Shown here piece after piece: positions 1 to 4,966 of a stretch of 13,490 bases of DNA. Positions within the stretch are counted from its first letter, which is position 1. Each line of letters begins with the position of its first letter. The stretch is taken from positions 1 to 13,490 of the forward strand of contig JAKSUF010000017.1 in NCBI GenBank assembly GCA_024409145.1, read 5' to 3'. The notes beneath the pieces are model-generated. The model was not told where the DNA came from and ran no database searches. It was given only the letters and a program-made list of their open reading frames with translations. The translations under genes were made by a program, and so were the position numbers. This DNA is from an archaeon. Lineage in GTDB: Archaea; Methanobacteriota; Methanobacteria; Methanobacteriales; Methanobacteriaceae.

Positions 1-130
1 TTATAAAAAAAGAACTTATAAAAAAAGAACTTATAAAAAAAGAACTTATAAAAAAAGAACTTATAAAAAAAGAACTTATAAAAAAAGAACTTATAAAAAA
101 AGAACTTATAAAAAAAGAACTTATAAAAAA
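1..130. repeat. 15-bp perfect tandem repeat, 8 full copies plus 10 bp
   Basis: The unit TTATAAAAAAAGAAC is repeated eight times without a single mismatch (1-120) and followed by a 10-bp partial copy (121-130). The array begins at the first base, so it may extend further left. There are no spacers, so it is not a CRISPR array. Two of the three plus-strand frames and two minus-strand frames are open through it. Each unit also contains a TATA-like string, TTATAAAA. The exact identity of the copies suggests recent slippage expansion or correction. Confidence 0.97.
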
Positions 131-158
131 TCCACATAAAATAAGAAAATTAGTTTAA
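3..158 (+). CDS. Possible C-terminal end of a gene entering from the left, with a pentapeptide repeat tail
   Basis: In the third plus-strand frame the 15-bp array reads as eight copies of IKKEL. It then continues through the end of the repeat as IKNPHKIRKLV and stops at TAA 156-158. A 15-bp unit preserves frame whatever the copy number, which is what a tolerated coding repeat needs. The predicted tail is a Lys/Glu-rich, probably helical extension. No start lies in the window, and no recognisable domain is visible, so the body of the protein, if it exists, is to the left. Alternatives are that the array is non-coding, or that it is read in frame 2 (YKKRT repeats, stopping at 137-139). A minus-strand reading from ATG 137 gives repeated FYKFF but has no ribosome-binding site. 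This call is an inference. Confidence 0.35.
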   Translation: MKKELIKKELIKKELIKKELIKKELIKKELIKKELIKKELIKNPHKIRKLV

Positions 159-164
159 TTAATT

Positions 165-219
165 AAATTTCTCTAAATTAATAACATCCATATTAATTAA
201 AAAAATTTCTCTCAATTAA
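165..219. repeat. Pair of 17-bp direct repeats upstream of the Cas4-like gene
   Basis: AAATTTCTCTNAATTAA occurs at 165-181 and again at 203-219, identical except for one base (A or C), with start points 38 bp apart. Both are also preceded by AATTAA (161-166 and 195-200). They lie between the end of the possible upstream reading frame (158) and the TATA-like box (268), where regulatory sites could sit. In DNA this AT-rich, chance similarity cannot be excluded, though the TTTCTCT core makes it less trivial. Confidence 0.5.
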
Positions 220-267
220 GAAAATAAAAGAAATACATAGTTAAAATCATCAAAAAAAGAATTATGA

Positions 268-275
268 TTATATAA
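268..275 (+). promoter_or_regulatory. Candidate TATA box for the Cas4-like gene
   Basis: TTATATAA at 268-275, preceded by an A-rich stretch (251-258) of the kind that can act as a BRE, would place transcription start near 295-300 and give a leader of about 28 nt before ATG 325. The ribosome-binding site GGTGAT (316-321) lies three bases before that ATG, and the same GGTGAT-N3-ATG arrangement recurs in the ehb operon. The same octamer occurs upstream of ehbQ. Confidence 0.45.
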
Positions 276-324
276 TAAGACAAATAAATCAATTTTAAAC
301 TTTATTAAATAAAATGGTGATTTA

Positions 325-1248
325 ATGATTAGTATTTCAAAAATTAGAACTTATATGTTTTGTCCATTAAAATTATATTTACAATATCATTTAAATGACA
401 ATGACGAAAAGAACATGTTTATTAACAAACACATAAAAGATTTAAGAATAGACCTTCAAGACATAACACAAAGAAATATAAGAAAAGTAAAGAAAGAAAT
501 GGAAATCCCAGAAATTGAGAAAAAATTAGCAATACAAACTGAAGATTATATCAATACAACTTTTGAAATAATTGAGGATAATGAAGAAGAGAAATTAAAA
601 GAAGAAATAACTAAAAATCAAACTGAAAACATATCCAAAAATGATGATGAAGAAACCAAATTAATAAACAAACAACAAATATATGAAAAACATGAAAATG
701 AATTAGAACATTTAAGAGAAATAAAAAAAGATTTAATTGAAGAAACATACTTTAATATAAAACTTTTAGCTATGAAAACTAAAAAGAGCATGATTACATT
801 AGATAAGAATGGAGAAGAGATATCTGAAATGTTCTTTCCAACATGCATGTATAGTTACTTAATAAGAGATATAAGTTTAGAATTAGTTGGAAATATAGAC
901 AAAATAGAAATTATAAATGGAAATTATATTCCAATACTATTAAGACCAAATAACCCACCAATAAAAGGAACTTGGGACAGTGATACAATAGAAATAGTAG
1001 CTAATGCTATCTTAATAGAACAAGAATTCAATACCTATGTTGGAGCAGGTTTTGTAGATTACTTGAAATTAGGGGAACGTAGATTAGTATTAATAAATCA
1101 AGAACAAAGAAAAAGTTTTTTTAGAATATTGACTAATATAAATGAAATAATAGATAAAGGAATAATACCCAAAGTGAAAACTAATATGAAAAAATGTGAG
1201 AATTGTGATTATTTAGAAATATGTGAAAACTCAAAAAACAAAAAATAA
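325..1248 (+). CDS. Cas4-like (PD-(D/E)XK superfamily) Fe-S protein, probably nuclease-inactive
   Basis: The 307-residue protein matches Cas4 at both ends. The N-terminus has ISISKIRTYMFCPLKLYL with Cys13, and the C-terminus has C291-x2-C294-x5-C300; together these four cysteines are the usual [4Fe-4S] ligands. Motif II is recognisable as GNID (Asp192). Motif III, normally P-x-E-x-K, reads P203-I-L-L-R207, so the metal-binding Glu and catalytic Lys appear to be replaced by Leu and Arg. The later Q-motif position also looks like Glu (TIEIVANA, 221-228). Residues about 50-150 are a highly charged, Glu/Lys-rich, probably helical insertion that makes the protein longer than a typical Cas4 (about 200 residues). 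No cas1, cas2 or CRISPR repeat is present in the window, so a solo Cas4-family role is more likely than spacer acquisition. The start is supported by GGTGAT three bases upstream. Family assignment is fairly sure; loss of nuclease activity is inferred from a by-eye alignment. Confidence 0.8.
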   Translation: MISISKIRTYMFCPLKLYLQYHLNDNDEKNMFINKHIKDLRIDLQDITQRNIRKVKKEMEIPEIEKKLAIQTEDYINTTFEIIEDNEEEKLKEEITKNQTENISKNDDEETKLINKQQIYEKHENELEHLREIKKDLIEETYFNIKLLAMKTKKSMITLDKNGEEISEMFFPTCMYSYLIRDISLELVGNIDKIEIINGNYIPILLRPNNPPIKGTWDSDTIEIVANAILIEQEFNTYVGAGFVDYLKLGERRLVLINQEQRKSFFRILTNINEIIDKGIIPKVKTNMKKCENCDYLEICENSKNKK

Positions 1249-1293
1249 CATTTCTAATATTATTTAGATAAGCAGATAGCAAAATTAAAGACA

Positions 1294-1343
1294 ATAAGAT
1301 AAGATAAGATAAAATAAAATAAGACGATATAAAATAAGATAAA
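1294..1343. repeat. Degenerate pentanucleotide repeat ATAAR
   Basis: About ten consecutive 5-bp units of ATAAG or ATAAA run from 1294 to 1343, broken once by ACGAT (1324-1328). The tract fills the convergent spacer between the Cas4-like gene (ending 1248) and azlD (ending 1366). It is probably a slippage-derived low-complexity tract. On the minus strand it is T-rich and may help terminate azlCD transcription. Confidence 0.8.
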
Positions 1344-1347
1344 AAAA
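1341..1347 (-). terminator. Candidate oligo-T terminator for azlCD
   Basis: Read on the minus strand this is a run of seven T residues, 19 bp past the azlD stop, followed by the T-rich ATAAR tract. Archaeal termination commonly uses such U-rich stretches without a hairpin. No stem-loop was seen. Confidence 0.4.
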
Positions 1348-1365
1348 TTAAAATAATAAAATTAA

Positions 1366-1683
1366 TTATAAATGCATAACTGGAATCAACATATATAAAC
1401 AAATCAATGCAATCACAGTTATCACCACAATTAATCCAATATGTACTTTTTTCCATGCTAATCCTGCTGCAACAATTGCACCAACAAGACCTACAAACCA
1501 ATAATTAGTATCTACAGTAAGAACACCTGGACAAATTAATGCAGCTAATGCAGTATAAGGAATCAAATTTAAGAATTCTTCAACTTTAGGCGTAAATTCA
1601 ATCTTACCTACAAATAATGCAGGAATAAGTCTTGGAATAAATGTAACAATAGCAACAACAATAATCAACAATACATGATTCAT
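1366..1683 (-). CDS. azlD: AzlD-family branched-chain amino acid transport subunit
   Basis: This 105-residue, very hydrophobic protein has the AzlD pattern: an N-terminal helix leading into a TFIPRLIPALF segment (14-24), a short loop with FTPKVEEFLNLIP (30-42), the TALAALICPGVL helix and two further C-terminal helices, about four membrane segments in all. Length and layout fit the family. AzlD is the small partner of AzlC; together they export branched-chain amino acids and some analogues. The start codon overlaps the azlC stop in an ATGA arrangement (1680-1683), which indicates translational coupling and matches how this pair is usually encoded. No further gene follows on this strand. Confidence 0.9.
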   Translation of the reverse strand: MNHVLLIIVVAIVTFIPRLIPALFVGKIEFTPKVEEFLNLIPYTALAALICPGVLTVDTNYWFVGLVGAIVAAGLAWKKVHIGLIVVITVIALICLYMLIPVMHL

Positions 1684-2405
1684 TCAACCACATCCCCAGA
1701 TATACATTTATTACCACATTCTTCATCTTTTTTACCATAACCCATAATTTTCATACCAATAGCTGCTCCCAGAATAGTAGAAACAACAAGTGACCAATTA
1801 GATCCTAAAACATATTGTAATGCAATGTTAATAATTCCAGTAATTACAACAATTAAAAATATACGTTTATCCTCTTTCATTGGAGGAATGAGAATAGCTA
1901 CAAACAAAGCATATAAGGAAATATTAAAACTATTAGCAACAATTAATGGAATAATATCATAGGCAAAAACCCCAACAATTGCACCAGCAATCCAAGAAAA
2001 CCATGCAAAAAGAGCTAAACCTAAATAAAACCATATAGAAGATTCTTTATCTAATGTAAACATAGCAAATGATTCATCAACAACTAAATGTGCTGAAGCT
2101 ATATTTAATGCAGAGTTACTCTCTTCAACTTGAGTATAAATACAGGTGTTCATAATAAAGTATCTTAAATTAACAACAAAATTAGTCAAAGCTATTGCTA
2201 CAAGAGATGCTCCTTGAGCCAACATAGTTGCAGCTATGATTTGCCCAGCACCTGCATAAACCAAAACAGACATAGATACAGTTTCTAAGGGACTTAATCC
2301 TGCTTGAGTAGCTAAAACCGCATAACCAATACCCATAGGCACATAGCCAAAAGCAATAGGTATAGATTTTTTAGCACCATATAAAAATTTTTCTTTCCTA
2401 TTAAT
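1680..2405 (-). CDS. azlC: AzlC-family branched-chain amino acid permease, with anomalous start
   Basis: The protein carries the AzlC core: PMGIGYAVLATQAGLSPLE, the MSVLVYAGAGQIIAATML segment and ASAHLVVDESFAMF, with about five or six membrane helices. Together with AzlD it should form a branched-chain amino acid exporter. The only canonical in-frame start is GTG 2342, which gives 220 residues but cuts off the conserved first segment. The 21 codons upstream (2405-2343: INRKEKFLYGAKKSIPIAFGY) clearly continue the family N-terminus and would give 241 residues, the usual length. They contain no ATG, GTG or TTG; the first codon after an in-frame TAA (2408-2406) is ATT. An ATG further up (2420) is in the same frame but hits that TAA after four codons. 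So the gene uses either a rare ATT start (GGGG lies 9 bp before it) or the internal GTG, or else it has suffered a start-region mutation. Confidence 0.85.
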   Translation of the reverse strand: MNRKEKFLYGAKKSIPIAFGYVPMGIGYAVLATQAGLSPLETVSMSVLVYAGAGQIIAATMLAQGASLVAIALTNFVVNLRYFIMNTCIYTQVEESNSALNIASAHLVVDESFAMFTLDKESSIWFYLGLALFAWFSWIAGAIVGVFAYDIIPLIVANSFNISLYALFVAILIPPMKEDKRIFLIVVITGIINIALQYVLGSNWSLVVSTILGAAIGMKIMGYGKKDEECGNKCISGDVVE

Positions 2406-2450
2406 TTAAAACAACCCCATAAAAACACTAATTGATAAAGTAATATTAGT

Positions 2451-2463
2451 AAATTAATATAAA
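2451..2463 (-). promoter_or_regulatory. Candidate TATA box for azlCD
   Basis: On the minus strand this reads TTTATATTAATTT, a good archaeal TATA match. Transcription would begin near 2433-2436. That leaves a leader of roughly 30 nt to the ATT codon at 2405, and about 14 nt to the abortive ATG at 2420. Confidence 0.4.
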
Positions 2464-2502
2464 CAATAAATAGACCCAATAATACATAATTCTTAGAAAA
2501 TA

Positions 2503-2522
2503 TTAACTAAAAACATAGTTAA
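2503..2522. promoter_or_regulatory. Inverted repeat, possible operator upstream of azlC
   Basis: A perfect 7-bp inverted repeat, TTAACTA-AAAACA-TAGTTAA, lies just upstream of the azlC TATA candidate (2451-2463). The arms and 6-bp spacing put the half-sites about 13 bp apart, roughly one helical turn, as expected for a dimeric winged-helix regulator. This is inferred from symmetry and position only. Confidence 0.3.
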
Positions 2523-2710
2523 CTCTTTAACACAATATAATCCCTAAAATATAATATATTATTAAAGTTAGTAATAAACTTAACATTTATTAATATATTA
2601 AAATGATAATTTAATTATCAAGATATAAGAAAATAAGAACAATTAAGGAATTATAGAGTATTTAATATAATGAATTAGATAATTAAAATTAATACCAATA
2701 CAAAATCAAA

Positions 2711-2743
2711 TACTAAATGAATACTAAATGAATACTAAATGAA
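2711..2743. repeat. 11-bp tandem repeat, three copies, downstream of ehbQ
   Basis: TACTAAATGAA is repeated exactly three times (2711-2721, 2722-2732, 2733-2743), with a degraded fourth copy at 2744-2754. It starts within 20 bp of the ehbQ stop, so it lies in the 3' untranslated end of the ehb transcript. The unit is not a multiple of three and is not coding. Confidence 0.9.
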
Positions 2744-2760
2744 TATTAAATTAAAATTAA

Positions 2761-3426
2761 TTAAAATTTATTTTTTCCTTTTGCTTTTAAACGTTTAACA
2801 TCAAATACAGCAGTACTTGCTATAGCCATAACTGCCATTACCCCTGCTTGAGTAGGGTCAGTGACAACTAAATCTGCTTCTTCTACAACAGTACCAGGCA
2901 TATTTAAACTTATGACAATTAAATCTTTATCTTCTTTAGTTTTACGAACAGCTTCTGCGATTTTACCCCCCATTAAAGATCCAGCTAAAACAAGAACACC
3001 AACACGATGTAATCTACTTAATGCATCCACAGCTTCAGCAATATTCTCTTCTCCAACAAGAGGAATAGTATCCACACTAATACGCTCACCACGTATATTA
3101 TGCCTATCTGCTTCAATAATAGCTCCATTAGCTACAGCTGAAACCTGAGCACCACCACCAAAAATAATAACTCTCTTACCAAAGATATCATTTAAGGACC
3201 CATAACAATTTAAATCAATTACAGAATCTAAAGAAAGTAATTCTTTTTTTAACTTATCAATATCTTCGACATCATCCAATTCTAAATTTACATTCCCTAA
3301 ACCAACTTGTTCCACATAAACATGAGCATAAGAAATATTAATTCCAAAACTAGATATAATATCTGTAATTTCCCCTAAAACTCCTTCTTTCTCTTTAGTT
3401 TTAATTGTTAACGCATAATTTTCCAT
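2761..3426 (-). CDS. ehbQ: EhbQ: ACT-domain plus DUF5612-type protein at the end of the ehb cluster
   Basis: The 221-residue soluble protein begins with an ACT domain (about residues 3-75: LTIKTKEKEGVLGEITDIIS, then INISYAHVYVEQ), a fold that usually binds amino acids and regulates. Residues about 84-205 are a second alpha/beta domain conserved in methanogens (DUF5612 type), beginning VIIFGGGAQVSAV and including VLVLAGSLMGGKIAEAV. The tail is basic (KRLKAKGKNKF). Its position as the last gene of the cluster matches ehbQ in Methanothermobacter. Unlike its neighbours it is set off by a 200-bp gap with its own TATA candidate, so it may be transcribed separately. Its function is unproven. An ACT sensor would fit coordination of Ehb, which feeds anabolic CO2 fixation, with amino acid status; that is inference. 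No strong ribosome-binding site precedes ATG 3426. Confidence 0.88.
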   Translation of the reverse strand: MENYALTIKTKEKEGVLGEITDIISSFGINISYAHVYVEQVGLGNVNLELDDVEDIDKLKKELLSLDSVIDLNCYGSLNDIFGKRVIIFGGGAQVSAVANGAIIEADRHNIRGERISVDTIPLVGEENIAEAVDALSRLHRVGVLVLAGSLMGGKIAEAVRKTKEDKDLIVISLNMPGTVVEEADLVVTDPTQAGVMAVMAIASTAVFDVKRLKAKGKNKF

Positions 3427-3488
3427 AAAACCATCTATAAACTAAATAATAACAATTTTTAAAAAAATCCAATAAAATAAATATACTA

Positions 3489-3496
3489 TTATATAA
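3489..3496 (-). promoter_or_regulatory. Candidate TATA box for ehbQ
   Basis: TTATATAA lies about 63 bp before ATG 3426 on the minus strand. Transcription would start near 3466 at the edge of an oligo-T/oligo-A tract (3456-3467), giving a leader of about 40 nt. The T7 run (3467-3461 read on the minus strand) could instead terminate part of the transcription coming from ehbP. Confidence 0.35.
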
Positions 3497-3537
3497 TTAA
3501 ATATTATATTTTAACCTTTTAAAATTGTGGTTGTTAA

Positions 3538-3603
3538 TTATTAGTTAATAAAATACAATTAATATATTAATAATAACCAACAATAACCAACAATAACTAA
3601 TAA
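3538..3603. repeat. Short direct and inverted repeats in the ehbP-ehbQ gap
   Basis: AATAACCAAC is present twice in tandem (3572-3591), with a third related copy running into AATAACTAATAACTAA (3592-3606). TTATTAGTT (3538-3546) is the exact reverse complement of AACTAATAA at 3595-3603, forming the core of a longer imperfect inverted repeat with a 48-bp loop. These lie upstream of the ehbQ TATA candidate and may be regulatory or simply low-complexity. Confidence 0.45.
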
Positions 3604-3626
3604 CTAAATTAACGAAATACTATTAA

Positions 3627-3899
3627 TTAATTATCTTTTTCTACTTTAGATTTAATAAGTTTAAGTTCAGCTTGAGCTTTTTTAAACTTATGTAAAAAAC
3701 TTTCATCATCTTCAACAGTTATCACATCAAGACCTAAATCCCTTTGTTCTTGAATCCAACTTTCATCAAATACCGGAATTTCAAACTTAATAGTTTCTGC
3801 GGTTTTATTAACAACTATAATATTCCTATAAGGGAAATCTGTCTCAACAATATAACCTCCAAGACTTATAACATGATATGGTCTTAAAGCAAATTTCAT
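3627..3899 (-). CDS. ehbP: EhbP: small soluble subunit of energy-converting hydrogenase B
   Basis: A short hydrophilic protein of 90 residues from the preferred start, with no membrane segment or cysteine. It opens MKFALRPYHVISLGGYIVE and ends in a Lys-rich helical tail (about the last 25 residues). It follows ehbO directly and precedes ehbQ, as ehbP does in Methanobacteriales; the assignment rests mainly on order and size. Function is unknown; it is presumably a cytoplasmic accessory subunit. A longer reading from ATG 3917 (overlapping the ehbO stop as TAATG) adds six residues, MNMGDY. However, GGTGAT sits three bases before ATG 3899, the spacing seen at other starts here, whereas nothing convincing precedes 3917. 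Confidence 0.8.
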   Translation of the reverse strand: MKFALRPYHVISLGGYIVETDFPYRNIIVVNKTAETIKFEIPVFDESWIQEQRDLGLDVITVEDDESFLHKFKKAQAELKLIKSKVEKDN

Positions 3900-3916
3900 A
3901 TAATCACCCATATTCA

Positions 3917-4918
3917 TTAAATTAATAATCCAAGAATAACTGCAAGAGCTCCAATCACAGAACTAACTAAAACAACAGGATAAAATTGTTTATTAGTAAA
4001 TACTGGAGAAAATGCACTAAATACACCCATAAATAATACAAATATTAAAGCAACAATTATATTCAAAATGAAGTGTAAGTTAAGTAAACCAGGAGCAATA
4101 CCTAAGAAGAGCACACCATAAAGACAAGATAAGGTGAAAATCATAAATCCTCTGGTCACATAAATGTATGTACGGTATTTAGAAGCAAATTCCATATAAG
4201 GACCATCAATAACATCTGCTTTAGCTTTAACAATACTAAATGGATACTCATTTAACATAATCATTAATCCTATGAAGAACACAACAGTACCAATAATACC
4301 AGATAATGTGAAGATGAAAGGCCCATGTAATTGTTGATATTGTATAATATCTCCTAAAAATATACTTCCACTTAATGCTGCAGGAATAAATAAAGCTAAA
4401 TATAATGGAAATGAACCAAATGCAATCATTCTAAGAGACCTGTTAGAACTTATATCTTCAAGGTAAGAAGTTAAAGTACCTAAACGTTCAGCACCTTTAA
4501 CATGGTCTGGAAATCTAAGTCCTGCAGACATAACAGATTTAGATAAAGATCCCATTAAAACATAAGCAATTTCTTCTACTTTTAAAAATCCAACAATAGC
4601 TATTAAACTTGAGAATAATACAAAGTTATAGTTGAATGGTATTAATGCTAAAAATACTAAAAATACTACAATAAAACAGAGAATAGGCATTGCTTTATAT
4701 AAACCAGGAACAGGAGAATTAGGTTTTATATTTTCTTTGTATAAAAACTTAATAGATGCCCACAATCCAGAACTAGTTACTGGAGGACCAATTCTTTGTT
4801 GAATCCTTGCATGAACATATTTTCTTTCAATCCCAGGAATTAAAACTCCTACAAATAAAGCTATAAGTAAGAGAATAATCACTTCTAAAATTGAATAAAT
4901 AATTGTAAGATATGACAT
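3917..4918 (-). CDS. ehbO: EhbO: NuoH/EchB-like membrane anchor subunit
   Basis: A 333-residue integral membrane protein with about eight helices, homologous to NuoH of complex I and to the equivalent subunit of Ech and Mbh hydrogenases. It shows the diagnostic cytoplasmic loop after helix 1, RKYVHARIQQRIGPP (32-46), then WASIKFLYKENIKP (53-66). A second acidic/basic loop, MLNEYPFSIVKAKADVIDGP (near residues 220-240), contributes to the ion-conducting link between the hydrogenase module and the membrane. The protein anchors EhbM/EhbN and transmits redox-linked movement to the antiporter-like subunits. GAGG lies 8 bp before ATG 4918. The gene follows ehbN after 48 bp. Confidence 0.93.
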   Translation of the reverse strand: MSYLTIIYSILEVIILLLIALFVGVLIPGIERKYVHARIQQRIGPPVTSSGLWASIKFLYKENIKPNSPVPGLYKAMPILCFIVVFLVFLALIPFNYNFVLFSSLIAIVGFLKVEEIAYVLMGSLSKSVMSAGLRFPDHVKGAERLGTLTSYLEDISSNRSLRMIAFGSFPLYLALFIPAALSGSIFLGDIIQYQQLHGPFIFTLSGIIGTVVFFIGLMIMLNEYPFSIVKAKADVIDGPYMEFASKYRTYIYVTRGFMIFTLSCLYGVLFLGIAPGLLNLHFILNIIVALIFVLFMGVFSAFSPVFTNKQFYPVVLVSSVIGALAVILGLLI

Positions 4919-4966
4919 TTCTTTTTCCTCATTTAATTTAGTTATTAGTAATAATTAATAAAAAAT

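Larger units (their letters stand above)
2406..2760. other. AT-rich non-coding spacer between ehbQ and azlC
   Basis: No believable gene or structured RNA was found here. It contains a perfect inverted repeat, TTAACTA-N6-TAGTTAA (2503-2522), a 15-bp palindrome with one unpaired centre, GATAATT-T-AATTATC (2605-2619), and an 11-bp tandem repeat (2711-2743). The azlC promoter candidate lies at 2451-2463. In sequence this rich in A and T, short palindromes arise often by chance, so only the first, which sits about 40 bp upstream of the azlC TATA-like box, is a reasonable operator candidate. Confidence 0.5.

Noticed and set aside
1..130. CRISPR array at the left edge, suggested by repeats next to a Cas4-like gene
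   Set aside because: The 15-bp units are directly abutting with no spacers and are far shorter than CRISPR repeats; no cas1 or cas2 is present.
1..137. Minus-strand frame from ATG 137 giving repeated FYKFF
   Set aside because: It has no ribosome-binding site and an improbable all-Phe/Tyr/Lys product; the plus-strand reading ends in a more natural sequence.
1181..1501. 106-residue minus-strand frame spanning the 3' end of the Cas4-like gene and part of azlD
   Set aside because: It overlaps two well-supported genes in other frames, and its Ile/Leu/Ser-rich low-complexity product comes from the pentanucleotide spacer.
2605..2619. 15-bp palindrome GATAATT-T-AATTATC as an operator
   Set aside because: It contains almost only A and T, is far from any promoter candidate, and is expected by chance in such DNA.
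2406..2760. A small RNA or riboswitch in the ehbQ-azlC spacer
   Set aside because: No GC-containing stem or recognisable riboswitch core could be found; only short AT palindromes are present.
2861..3148. 95-residue plus-strand frame opposite ehbQ
   Set aside because: It lies wholly antisense to a conserved gene, has no ribosome-binding site and resembles no family.
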